NCBI GenBank assembly: GCA_001298575.1
Contig: LJCV01000269.1
Span: forward strand, 1-64,000
Source: Actinobacteria bacterium OK074
GTDB lineage: Bacteria > Actinomycetota > Actinomycetes > Streptomycetales > Streptomycetaceae
DNA: 64,000 nt
Direction of reading: 5' to 3'
Position 1 is the stretch's first letter, and the number at the start of each line of letters is the position of its first letter. Shown here in pieces: positions 17,067-25,587 of this stretch. The notes below the pieces were generated by a model. The model worked only from the letters and a program-made list of their open reading frames with translations, was not told the DNA's origin and searched no databases. A program made the position numbers and the translations under genes.

Positions 17067-18524
17067 ATGAACCAGCAGCCCGGACCGGACCGTCACCCAC
17101 ACCGAGCCCTCGGCAGACCCCTGCCCGTCGTCGCGGCCGTCGCCGCCGCGCTGCTCGTCGTCGGCGGGACGGTCTGGGCCGTGGCGGCCCGCGGCGGTGG
17201 CGGCGACGTCGGCGACCGGACGCTCGCGCAGAGCGGCGAGGGCCTCGACCCCGCCGTCACGCCCGTCGACCCGGCCGCCCCCGTCGACCCCACCGCCGTC
17301 AACGCGAACCGCGCGCCCGGCGAGGACCGGTTGTTGTGGGCCGCGCGGGCCCCGCAGCCGCCGTCCGGCATGGGGGCCGACGCGCCCGGCATGTGGATCA
17401 CCGGCACCACCGCCGTGAAGGCCGCGTACGACGAACTCCTCGCCTACGGCGTCGCCGACGGCGCGACCGCCTGGGGCCCCATCACCTTCCCGCGGCCGAT
17501 CTGCGCGGTCACCCCGCAGCAGACCTCGGACGACCGCATCGTCGTCGCCTACCCGGGCAACAGCGGCGACGGCACCCGCTGCGACCGGCTCCAGGAGGTC
17601 GACCTCCGTACCGGCGCGCGCGGCTGGTCGGCCACCGTCGACCGGGCCGTCGCGCCCGCGCTCGGGCTGACGCTCAGCGGGCGCACGCTCGTGGTGGGCC
17701 GGGCGACGTCCGGTACGGCGTACGACGTCGACACCGGCCGCAAGCTGTGGGAGAAGGCGAAGTACGGGGCGGCGGCGTGCCTGCCGGTCGCGTTCGCGGG
17801 CGCCCCCGGCCGGCTGCTCGCCGTCTCCTCCTGCGGCGCGGGCACGGCCGCCGAGCACGACGAGGTGCAGGAGCTGGACCCGGCCACCGGCAAGGCCGCG
17901 TGGACGCGGCGGATCCCCAACGGCTGGACGGTGGAACGGACTTACTCCGTCGACCCCGTCGTCCTCTACCTCACCGACCAGGACGAACGGCGCTGGAACA
18001 TCTCCGTCCTCGACGACGACGGCACCCCGCGCTCCCAGGTCCACGTCGACGACACCTTCGCCCCCGAGTGCGGCCGGACGCTCATGGACCGCGACCTCCA
18101 GGGCTGCCAGGGCGTGGCCGCCGACGCGGACACCCTCTACCTGCCGACCGGGGCGACCAGCGGTGCGGGGCCGAACTCCGTCGTCGCCGTCGACCTCGGT
18201 ACCGGCGAGGAGAAGTGGCGCGTGCCGTCCCCGGGCGCGGCCCCGATGCTGCCGTTGCGAACGGCCGACGGCGGCAAGCGGCTGATCGCCTACGTCGAGG
18301 CGGCCCCGGGCGCGGGCGGCCGGGTGGTGTCCCTGCCCACCGGCGGAAACGGCCGCCGGACGATCACCACACTGCTGCGCGACCCGGCGGGGGCCGCGGC
18401 GGCGGAGAGCGGTTTCGCGTCAGAGACCATTGCGTATGCGGACAGTCGCTTCTACATTTCGACCACCCGTCTCACGGGTGACACGTCGAGCGGGCAGAAT
18501 CTGATGCTCGCCTACGGCAAGTGA
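17067..18524 (+). CDS. Membrane-anchored PQQ-like beta-propeller protein
   Basis: A 485-residue protein. After a short Pro/Arg-containing cytoplasmic N-terminus, one transmembrane helix (PVVAAVAAALLVVGGTVWAV) anchors an extracellular region. There, repeated blades with the PQQ-quinoprotein-like pattern are seen (VDLRTGARGWSATV, YDVDTGRKLWEKAK, LDPATGKAAWTRR, VDLGTGEEKWRV). The blades lack catalytic residues of dehydrogenases, so a binding or scaffolding role is more likely. The ATG at 17067 follows GGGGGGAAA. It is a paralogue of the next gene, which lies 96 bases downstream and is similarly built. Confidence 0.8.
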   Translation: MNQQPGPDRHPHRALGRPLPVVAAVAAALLVVGGTVWAVAARGGGGDVGDRTLAQSGEGLDPAVTPVDPAAPVDPTAVNANRAPGEDRLLWAARAPQPPSGMGADAPGMWITGTTAVKAAYDELLAYGVADGATAWGPITFPRPICAVTPQQTSDDRIVVAYPGNSGDGTRCDRLQEVDLRTGARGWSATVDRAVAPALGLTLSGRTLVVGRATSGTAYDVDTGRKLWEKAKYGAAACLPVAFAGAPGRLLAVSSCGAGTAAEHDEVQELDPATGKAAWTRRIPNGWTVERTYSVDPVVLYLTDQDERRWNISVLDDDGTPRSQVHVDDTFAPECGRTLMDRDLQGCQGVAADADTLYLPTGATSGAGPNSVVAVDLGTGEEKWRVPSPGAAPMLPLRTADGGKRLIAYVEAAPGAGGRVVSLPTGGNGRRTITTLLRDPAGAAAAESGFASETIAYADSRFYISTTRLTGDTSSGQNLMLAYGK

Positions 18525-18620
18525 GGACGTCCCCTCCTCACGGGCCCGCGCGACGCCACCAACACGCCCTACCCGCATGTACGTTTCCCCCCCACCGCTC
18601 CCCGAGGTGTCCTCCCCGTC

Positions 18621-20240
18621 ATGACCCAACCGCCTCCGCCACCACCCCCGCCGGGCCGTCCGCCGCGTCTGGGGCCGCCGCCGGGCCCGTCGCAGCCGTA
18701 CGGCCAGGGAGAGCAGCCGCCGCCGAGTGTGCCGGGTGCACCGAGCGCGCCGGGTGGTGGCCGCCGGGGGCCCAGTGGCCTCGCCTGGACCGTCGTCGCG
18801 GCCCTGGCGGCCATCGCGCTGATCATCGGGGGTGGCGTCTGGTACGCCAACTGGTCGCAGAGCGGGGGCATTTCGGGCGGTGGGCCGTCCGTCGGGCCGT
18901 CCCAGCCGCCGGACGCGAAGAACACGTCCGGCGCGACCGACTCGACGGCGGAGCAGGCGCCCGCGGACCCGGCCGCGCGCACGCTGCTGCGGGTGTCCGC
19001 GCCCAAGGTCACCGGCCGTGGCGCGACCGACAGCGTCGCGGGCTCCTGGCTCACCGACTCGGTGTACGCGAAGGCGGGGCTGTACCGGATCGTCGGCTAC
19101 GACGCCGATTCCGGCGCCGTGAAGTGGACGCTGCCACTGCCGGGGCAGACCTGCGCGGGCTCGCCCGAGACGACGTCCAAGGGCATCGCCGTCGTCGTCA
19201 CCGAGGCGGCCCGGCGCGCCAACTCCCGTTCGTACCACCCGTGTACGGAGGTCACGGCCTTCGAGATGGCCACCGGGCGGAAGTTGTGGACGTCGAGCAT
19301 CCAACTCGGCGGCGCGAAGCTGGAGTTCAAGGAAGTCACGATCTCCGGTACGACGGTGGCGGTCGGCGGCGGCAACGACGGCGGCGCGGCCTTCGCGGCG
19401 GCCACCGGCGAGGTGCTGTGGCAGCCCAAGAACGACGTCTGCGAGGACGTCGGCTACGCGGGCGGCGACGCGCTCGTGGCCGTCCGCCGCTGCGGGCTCG
19501 GCGTCCAGGCGCGCTACCAGGTGCAACTCCTCGAACCCAAGTCCGGTGCCGCGCAGTGGACTTACAAGCTGCCGACCGGCGTGGCCGACAGCCCGAAGCT
19601 GATCTCCACGGACCCGGTGGTCTTCGGCGTGGACCGGGGCACGACGACCGCGTCCGGCGCGACGGAGGTCTACTCGATGGACGACGACGGCGACCTCCAG
19701 GCCCGTATCGCCCTCACCGACGGTACGTACGCCCACAGTTGCGAGCCGGGACTGGTCGACGACTGCCACGGCATCGTCGTGGGAAACGAGAAGCTGTACG
19801 TGCCGACGATGCGCCACAAGGTGAGCAACGGCAGCGGCTCGGCGGACTCGACGGACTCGACTGCTCTGACGAACGAGATCGTGGCGTTCTCGCTGGCCTC
19901 CGGGAAGCTCACGGACGACCGGGTCGCGGCCGGGGCCGGGCGGACGGTGTTCCCGGTCCGGATGGACGGCGGGAACCTGCTGGTGTACCGGGACGGGACC
20001 GCGGCCAGGTCCGCCGCGCAGGTGCTGTCGGTGGACGGCACGTCGCTGCGGCAGACGACGCTGCTGGAGACCCCGGCGACCGCGGTCTCCCACACACTGA
20101 TCGCCGCGCTCGCGCCGGAGACCGCCGAACTGCACTACTCCGGCGGCCGGTTGTTCCTGGCGCGGAAACTGGTGAGCGCGACGGCGAGGGGGGCGGCGGC
20201 GCGGCCGTACGCGGCGGTGGGGTTCGCCTTACGGGGCTGA
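18621..20240 (+). CDS. Membrane-anchored PQQ-like beta-propeller protein, Pro-rich N-terminus
   Basis: A 539-residue paralogue of the preceding gene. A proline-rich cytoplasmic N-terminus (eight prolines in a row near residue 4) precedes one transmembrane helix (AWTVVAALAAIALIIGGGVW). An extracellular propeller follows with blades such as YDADSGAVKWTLPL, FEMATGRKLWTSS and FAAATGEVLWQPK. It also has conserved cysteines (DVCEDVGYAGG, RRCGLGV). Streptomyces often encode such pairs near kinases or regulators. The orphan response regulator downstream could belong to the same circuit, but there is no direct evidence for that. Confidence 0.78.
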   Translation: MTQPPPPPPPPGRPPRLGPPPGPSQPYGQGEQPPPSVPGAPSAPGGGRRGPSGLAWTVVAALAAIALIIGGGVWYANWSQSGGISGGGPSVGPSQPPDAKNTSGATDSTAEQAPADPAARTLLRVSAPKVTGRGATDSVAGSWLTDSVYAKAGLYRIVGYDADSGAVKWTLPLPGQTCAGSPETTSKGIAVVVTEAARRANSRSYHPCTEVTAFEMATGRKLWTSSIQLGGAKLEFKEVTISGTTVAVGGGNDGGAAFAAATGEVLWQPKNDVCEDVGYAGGDALVAVRRCGLGVQARYQVQLLEPKSGAAQWTYKLPTGVADSPKLISTDPVVFGVDRGTTTASGATEVYSMDDDGDLQARIALTDGTYAHSCEPGLVDDCHGIVVGNEKLYVPTMRHKVSNGSGSADSTDSTALTNEIVAFSLASGKLTDDRVAAGAGRTVFPVRMDGGNLLVYRDGTAARSAAQVLSVDGTSLRQTTLLETPATAVSHTLIAALAPETAELHYSGGRLFLARKLVSATARGAAARPYAAVGFALRG

Positions 20241-20460
20241 GGGCGCCCGTACGCCCGTACGTATGGGTGGCGGCGCACGGCCGTCCGTCGAGGCACGGCG
20301 GGGGCGTGCGGGGCGCGGGGGGGGCGTGGGGCGGGGTGCCGTACTCCTCACCTACTCCCCACCTACTCCCCAACACTCACGAATGAGAGGTATTTCGGTA
20401 ATCCGGGGCACTTCTCACCTGTAGGGGAAGCGCAACGTCGAACAAGCGTGTAGCTTCCGG

Positions 20461-20543
20461 GGGCATCCGTGGGAATCCAGGGGCATCTATGGGGGTCCTG
20501 GGGGCATCCCTTGCGATCCGCGGGGCATGCATGGTGGGCATCC
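20461..20543. repeat. GGGCATC direct repeats with 20-21-bp phasing
   Basis: GGGCATC-type words start at 20461, 20481, 20502 and 20523, with a further degenerate one at about 20536. The first four intervals are 20, 21 and 21 bases, close to two helical turns. They lie immediately upstream of the response-regulator start at 20569, where phased protein-binding sites are expected. The rest of the 20241-20460 gap holds no gene. Confidence 0.6.
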
Positions 20544-20568
20544 ATGGGGGGGACTGGGGGGTTGCTCG

Positions 20569-21249
20569 ATGGGAGTGCGGCTCATGGTGGTCGACGACCA
20601 CCGATTGCTCGCCGAGGCACTGGCCTCGGCGTTGAAACTGCGCGGACACCGTGTCCTCGCGGCGGCTGCGCCTGCCGCGGGCGCGGCCGAACTGGTCATC
20701 ACACGCGCACCGGAGGTGTGCCTGTTCGGTACGGCCGCACCGGGCGAGCCGGGCACGTTCGACCCGGTCGTCCGCATCAAGCGCGAACGCCCGCAGGTGG
20801 CGGTGCTGGTGCTCGGCCCGGTCCCGAACCCGCGCGGTATCGCGGCGGCGTTCGCGGCGGGCGCGTCGGGCTACGTGCGCCACGACGAGCGCATAGAGGG
20901 GGTCGAACGGGCCATCATGAAGGCCCGGGGCGGCGAAGCGGCGGTCGCGCCGCAGCTGCTCCAGGGCGCGTTCAGCGAACTGCTCAACCCCGTCGCCCAA
21001 CCGGACGACGAGGGCCAGCGGTTGCTCCAGATGCTGACGCCGAGAGAGGTCGAGGTCCTGGTCCGCGTCGCGGACGGCGAGGACACCCGGCTGATCGCGG
21101 CGGGCATGGGCATAGCGCCCTCCACGGCCCGCACCCACGTGCAACGGGTCCTGATGAAGCTGGGCGTGGGCTCCCGGCTGGAGGCGGCGGCGCTGGCGGC
21201 ACGGACGGGGTTGCTGGACCGGGCGGGGGGAGGGGTCTCCGAGGGCTGA
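20569..21249 (+). CDS. LuxR-type response regulator with atypical receiver, orphan
   Basis: A 226-residue protein with an N-terminal receiver-like domain and a C-terminal LuxR helix-turn-helix (LTPREVEVLVRVADGEDTRLI, STARTHVQRVLMKLGVGSR). The acidic pocket is present (VVDDHRLLAEAL, Asp9-Asp10). At the end of beta-3, where the phosphorylated Asp normally sits, the sequence is EVCLFGTAAP with no Asp. The domain is therefore probably not phosphorylated, as in other atypical actinobacterial receivers that sense ligands or work constitutively. No kinase gene is adjacent. The chosen ATG is preceded by a G run; an in-frame ATG at 20527 is possible but reads through the repeat region. Confidence 0.82.
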   Translation: MGVRLMVVDDHRLLAEALASALKLRGHRVLAAAAPAAGAAELVITRAPEVCLFGTAAPGEPGTFDPVVRIKRERPQVAVLVLGPVPNPRGIAAAFAAGASGYVRHDERIEGVERAIMKARGGEAAVAPQLLQGAFSELLNPVAQPDDEGQRLLQMLTPREVEVLVRVADGEDTRLIAAGMGIAPSTARTHVQRVLMKLGVGSRLEAAALAARTGLLDRAGGGVSEG

Positions 21250-21344
21250 CATCCATGTGCCTTCCTACGGGGCCGCCGGGGCCCGCTCCGGCGAGCCGGG
21301 CAACCCGACCCCGCTCGTGCCCGACCGCGTCGGTCGCGGAGTAT

Positions 21345-21444
21345 TTCGCGGCGCGGCGCGGGGAGTCGACGGGCTGACCCGCCGGAGTCGACCGGCTGAC
21401 CCGCCGAGAGCCGAGCGGGTCCCCGCGCCGCGCCGCGCCGCGAA
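21345..21444. terminator. Large bidirectional hairpin with tandem repeat in its loop
   Basis: TTCGCGGCGCGGCGCGGGGA (21345-21364) is complementary to the 25-base arm at 21420-21444, apart from one extra GCGCG unit in the right arm. The loop holds two tandem 22-bp copies of GAGTCGACSGGCTGACCC plus four bases (21363-21384 and 21385-21406, one mismatch). It lies between the convergent response regulator and DNRLRE genes, as expected for a shared terminator. Confidence 0.7.
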
Positions 21445-21449
21445 CTCCC

Positions 21450-24400
21450 CTACCCGAACGCCAACTTCGTCGTGGCCCACCCGCTCCCCGCGCTGATCAC
21501 CACCGTTCCCGAACCGATGGCCGTCGCGCCGCCCTTGTGGACGACGACCGAACCGTCCGCCGCCAGGGCCCAGATGTCGGGGACGCCGTCGTTGGTGACG
21601 TCGGGCGTGCCGTACAGGTGGGTCACCGGCGTGGCCGTCGTGGACCAGCCCTCCGCGTAGGTCTCGTCGGCGCCCGTCCGCGAACCACCGGCCGTGGCAA
21701 GGGAGTCGACGGTCGAGCCGGCGGTGCCGTTCTTGATGCCGTACCGAAGGAGCAGGCGGCTGGAGGACTCCGCGCGGAACAGCAGGTCCGGGGCGCCGTC
21801 CTTGTCGAAGTCGCCGACCGCGACGAGGTCACGGGTCGCCCACGCCGTCGTCGTCATCTTCGTCGCGGTGGAGAAGGTGACCCCCGTGTAGCCGTCGAAC
21901 GCCCAGAACGTGCCCGCCGAGTCGGTGGCGAACAGGTCCGCGCGGCCGTCCACGTCGTAGTCCCCGACGATGATCTGGGTCAGCGTCGCGGGGGCGGGCG
22001 CCCCGCTCGGCAGCCGGACCTTCGTCCGCCCGGCGATGTCCACGCTGCCGTAGCCGTCGCCCGGGTACACGTACAACTGCCCGTCCGGCATCCGTGCGAA
22101 CAGGTCGCCCACGCCGTCCCCGCCGCTCACGTCACCGCCGTGCGCGATCAGCGCCGGTTTGCCGTTCGTGCCCAACCAGTAGCCCGGCAGGTGCGGTTGG
22201 TTGTTGTTGTCGGGATCGGCGGCGAGCAGGCCGAGGCCGTTGTCGTGCGCGGCCTCCAACGCCTTGTGCATGTCTCCGCCCAACGAGGCGGCGTACATGG
22301 ACAGGTCGCCTTCGTCGTCGATCACGAACAGGTCCGGCACGGTGTCGCCCGTGACGTCGCCCGCCACGTCGCCGACGTCGCGCGGGGTGACGTAGAACAG
22401 GTACTTCGTGCCGGGCGAGACGTTGCCGGCACTGTCAACAGACCTGACGTAGAGGACATTTGGCCCGGCGTTCGGCGGGTTCAGGGGCGGTGTGTTGCCC
22501 GACGCGCCCGCCGTGACCGTCTTCGGTTCCGTGTAGGTCGGCGTGTTGAAGGAGTACCAGAACCGCGTGACGTCCGTCTCCCCGTTCGGGTCGAACGTGA
22601 AGGTGCCCGCTGTGCCGAGCTTCTCCTTCGACCACACGGAACCGTCCTCGTCCGCCGCGGGGAAGGCGTCGGAGGTGACGACGGGCGGGGAGGGCACGGA
22701 ACTGTCGAAGACGAAGTGGCACTCCCTGGGCTTGGTGGCGGGCGCGTACGCGGAGCCCGCCCCGGACTCGTCCAGCGCCCGCACCCGCCACGCGTACTCG
22801 ACGCCGTCCTTGAACACGGACTTGAGGACCGTCGTGGACGCCTTGCCCGCGGACGTCACGGTCACGTTCCTGTTCACGAGCATGACGTCGGGGTCCTCGA
22901 CGTTCCACAACTCGAAGTCCAGGTACTTCAGATCCTGCCGCGTGGAGGTGTCGTCCGCGTCCGACGAGGCCGCCGACAGGATCATGTCCCGCTTGCCGAC
23001 GTGGACGTACGGCTTGGCGCGGTCGCACGAGCCGCCCGGGGTCTGCGCCAGCGAACTCGGCGTCCTGGGCCTGCGGTTGTACTCGATGACCAGCACCGGC
23101 GCATACGCGCCCTCCGCGCGGAACTTCTTCCACGCGGACGCCGAGTCCTCCGTCGTCGCCCGCAGCCCGAAGTTCAGCTCCTTCCAGCCCGCGTCGGCGG
23201 CGTCCTGCGTGACCTCCTTGGCGCTGTAGAGGACGTCCTCGTCCGGGCAGGAGGAGTTGTAGCCGTGCGCGAAGGACTTGGCGCCGATCTGGGTCTTGAA
23301 GTCCGGCTGGTTGTTCCACGTCGTCTTGGAGGAGATGCCGCTCGTCGTCCACACCTGCATCTCCCGCGCCGAGCAGGACCACGCGTACGTCTCGCGCAGC
23401 CTGAGCGACGCCGACTTGATCTCCGCGCCCTTGATGTTCGTCGACCAGCTGAGCCGGAAGAAGGAACGCGACAGCCCCCACGTCGTCGACTCGAAGCCGA
23501 CCCGCGCCTCGGTCGTACCGCTGTTGTAGTTGGTGCCGTCGTAGAAGCTGGAGGTGGGGTACTTCTTGTACGCGGTCGTCCAGTTCTTCCGCTTGCCGTA
23601 GATCGTCGGGTCGATGAAGACGGGGTACGCCGTGTCCGCCGCCGTCAGCAACTCCGCGTCCGGCACGATCGACAGGGCCGTCGAGGCCGCCCCCGGATCG
23701 CTCAACTCGGCGCCCGCGACGGCCAGATGGGTACCCGGGTCGGGGCCCGCGAGCCCCTTCAGGGCGAACACCTCGTCGTCGCTGAGGGATGCTTGGAGCA
23801 CGGCGCCGGTGGACGTCCGCCCGTGCGCGGCGGTCCGGCGGTACGCCACCGGGTCGGCCGTCGTGTCGTCGGTCACCGGGTCGGCCGTCGTGTCGTCGGT
23901 CACCGGGTCGGCCGTCGTGTCGTCGGTCACCGGGTCGGCCGTCGCGTCGTCGCCGGGCGTGGCCGCGGGCCCGGTGGCCGGGCTCTCCTCCGGCAGGGTC
24001 TCCGGCGTGGGGCCCTCCGTGTCCAGCCCGTCCTCCGGTCCGGCGCTCTCCCGGTCCACGTCCTCACCGGGCTCTTCAGAGAAGGACGGTGACGGTTCGT
24101 CAGGTTCGGCGGACGGCTGGGGGTCGTCGCCCTCCGTCTCGGCGTACGTGCCCGCCGAGTCCCACAGGTACGGCGTCGGCGACACGGCGAACTCGTCGCC
24201 GTCGCGGTCTTCCGCGGTGACGACCTTCGTGACCGGGTCCAGGCTGAACGTCAGATCGGGGGAGGACAGCCCGTACGACAGCGTCGCCAGCGCCGGGTTG
24301 GCCGCGGCCGCCGCACTGTGCACGATCAACACGTGGCTGAAACCGCTGTCCTGGGCGGTCAGCAGCAGGTCCACGCCGTCGAAGACCTCGCGGTACAGCG

Positions 24401-25100
24401 CGCTCGGGCCGCTCACGACCGGCTCGGGCAGCGTGCCCGGCCAGCTCAGCGTCACCTCGTGGCCGTCGCTGGTGAGGGTCGCCAACTCGCTGTAGCCGTC
24501 GGTGACTTCGGCCGTCCGGACGGCGCCGGTCGCGTCGCTCCGGGCGACCGTGAACACCGCCGGGCGGGCGGCCGTCGCGGCCCCGGTCCCAGCTCCGGCC
24601 TCCGCCCCGGTCCCAGCCCCGGCCCCCGCCGTGCGCGCAACCGCCTTGTCCGCACCGGTGGTTGTGGAGCCGCCGCGCCCGCCCGCCGTGAACACCACCG
24701 GATCCGCAGCTGCCTTGGGCGCCCAGCCGCCGCCCTCGGCCCGCACGAGATCCGTGTCGAGCGGCTTCCAGACGCCGTCGACCTTCGCCCGCACCGGGGC
24801 GCCGTACGCGACGAGCTGGAAGCTGCCGTCCGGGCGCGCGTACGTCGTGGACGTCTCGTCGCGCAGCGCGGTCACCTCGACGCGCTTGCCGGTGGCCACG
24901 GCGCGCTCCTGGGCGGCGTCCTGGCCGAGCGGGCCGGCGGCGGCCTTCTTCGCGCGCGCACCGGAATCCACGGGCTTTGTACCGTCGTCGCCGAAGAGGG
25001 GAACGGACAGCAGCCCGAGACCGAGCGCGCCCGCGACCAACGCGGCGACGCCCACTCCGGTCCGGCTGGGTCCGGGCAGGCCAAAACGACGACGTTCCAT
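21450..25100 (-). CDS. Secreted DNRLRE / FG-GAP repeat surface protein
   Basis: A 1,216-residue exported protein. A basic N-terminus and hydrophobic segment (TGVGVAALVAGALGLGLLSV) form a signal peptide or anchor. An N-terminal module ends in an acidic, Pro/Thr-rich linker with tandem TADPVTDDT repeats (about 382-417). A DNRLRE-type domain follows (about 490-670: ASLRLRETYAWSCSAREMQV, TTWNNQPDF), then Fn3-like modules. The C-terminus is a set of FG-GAP/VCBS calcium-binding propeller blades (DVTGDTVPDLFVIDDEGDL, DYDVDGRADLFATD, DFDKDGAPDLLFRA). This architecture is common beside RHS/YD-repeat proteins in Streptomyces. It is divergent from the RHS gene, suggesting a shared control region and a cell-surface partnership. 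Confidence 0.8.
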   Translation of the reverse strand: MERRRFGLPGPSRTGVGVAALVAGALGLGLLSVPLFGDDGTKPVDSGARAKKAAAGPLGQDAAQERAVATGKRVEVTALRDETSTTYARPDGSFQLVAYGAPVRAKVDGVWKPLDTDLVRAEGGGWAPKAAADPVVFTAGGRGGSTTTGADKAVARTAGAGAGTGAEAGAGTGAATAARPAVFTVARSDATGAVRTAEVTDGYSELATLTSDGHEVTLSWPGTLPEPVVSGPSALYREVFDGVDLLLTAQDSGFSHVLIVHSAAAAANPALATLSYGLSSPDLTFSLDPVTKVVTAEDRDGDEFAVSPTPYLWDSAGTYAETEGDDPQPSAEPDEPSPSFSEEPGEDVDRESAGPEDGLDTEGPTPETLPEESPATGPAATPGDDATADPVTDDTTADPVTDDTTADPVTDDTTADPVAYRRTAAHGRTSTGAVLQASLSDDEVFALKGLAGPDPGTHLAVAGAELSDPGAASTALSIVPDAELLTAADTAYPVFIDPTIYGKRKNWTTAYKKYPTSSFYDGTNYNSGTTEARVGFESTTWGLSRSFFRLSWSTNIKGAEIKSASLRLRETYAWSCSAREMQVWTTSGISSKTTWNNQPDFKTQIGAKSFAHGYNSSCPDEDVLYSAKEVTQDAADAGWKELNFGLRATTEDSASAWKKFRAEGAYAPVLVIEYNRRPRTPSSLAQTPGGSCDRAKPYVHVGKRDMILSAASSDADDTSTRQDLKYLDFELWNVEDPDVMLVNRNVTVTSAGKASTTVLKSVFKDGVEYAWRVRALDESGAGSAYAPATKPRECHFVFDSSVPSPPVVTSDAFPAADEDGSVWSKEKLGTAGTFTFDPNGETDVTRFWYSFNTPTYTEPKTVTAGASGNTPPLNPPNAGPNVLYVRSVDSAGNVSPGTKYLFYVTPRDVGDVAGDVTGDTVPDLFVIDDEGDLSMYAASLGGDMHKALEAAHDNGLGLLAADPDNNNQPHLPGYWLGTNGKPALIAHGGDVSGGDGVGDLFARMPDGQLYVYPGDGYGSVDIAGRTKVRLPSGAPAPATLTQIIVGDYDVDGRADLFATDSAGTFWAFDGYTGVTFSTATKMTTTAWATRDLVAVGDFDKDGAPDLLFRAESSSRLLLRYGIKNGTAGSTVDSLATAGGSRTGADETYAEGWSTTATPVTHLYGTPDVTNDGVPDIWALAADGSVVVHKGGATAIGSGTVVISAGSGWATTKLAFG
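23848..23953. repeat. 27-bp in-frame tandem repeat in the DNRLRE gene
   Basis: ACCGGGTCGGCCGTCGTGTC begins at 23848, 23875 and 23902, with a fourth, diverging copy from 23929, an exact 27-bp period. On the coding (minus) strand it encodes repeats of nine residues, TADPVTDDT. The unit length keeps the frame, so copy-number change would only lengthen the linker. Confidence 0.88.
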
Positions 25101-25587
25101 GGTGGTTGGGTCCCCTCCCCCTGAAAGCCCCCTGAATCTCCACGCCTGCCGCACCAAAGTCCGGTGGCGCGGACAGAGCATGACCGAAGCACGGTGGATT
25201 GCGCCATAGCCTTCCGGTCCTTTGCCAATTCATGCCCTGTTGAGGGGAGCGAAACGGCCCGCTCGTGCGTATCTATCTCTGCGTGGACCTGCGGCGATCC
25301 GGCTGGTCCGGCACCGCTGGAGCAAAATGGACAACTCGCCCCAAAGCTTGATCAATTACCTTTCCTTGGTGAGTGATTGACTCCGCTTTGAGGTGAACAT
25401 TCCGAATGCTTTACGTATGGGAAAACTGTGCATTCGGCCACGGAAAGCGCTCCGGTATCCCCTTCTCCGTAGAGCGCCGCCTTTGTGTCGTGACCTAAAT
25501 CACCCACTGTCAAATACTTGTTGACTTTCCGTGAAAACCTGCCGGAGCATTCGTGCTCGTCAAATGCAGAGAGCGGGGGGCCGCGCT
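25101..25587. promoter_or_regulatory. Divergent control region between the DNRLRE and RHS genes
   Basis: About 490 bases without a gene. From 25330 to 25530 it is clearly AT-richer than the flanks, with words such as CAATTACCTTTCCTTGG and CTTGTTGACTTTCC. TTGACT at about 25521 is a fair -35 but has no convincing -10. It probably carries both promoters; no clear palindromic operator was found. Confidence 0.35.

Noticed and set aside
21537..24092. An 851-codon plus-strand open frame opposite the DNRLRE gene
   Set aside because: Arg/Gly/Val-rich shadow; the minus strand has signal peptide, DNRLRE and FG-GAP motifs.
25531..25587. GTG 25531 or ATG 25564 as the RHS start
   Set aside because: No Shine-Dalgarno before either; ATG 25588 follows a G-rich stretch and keeps the signal peptide. 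They cannot be fully excluded.
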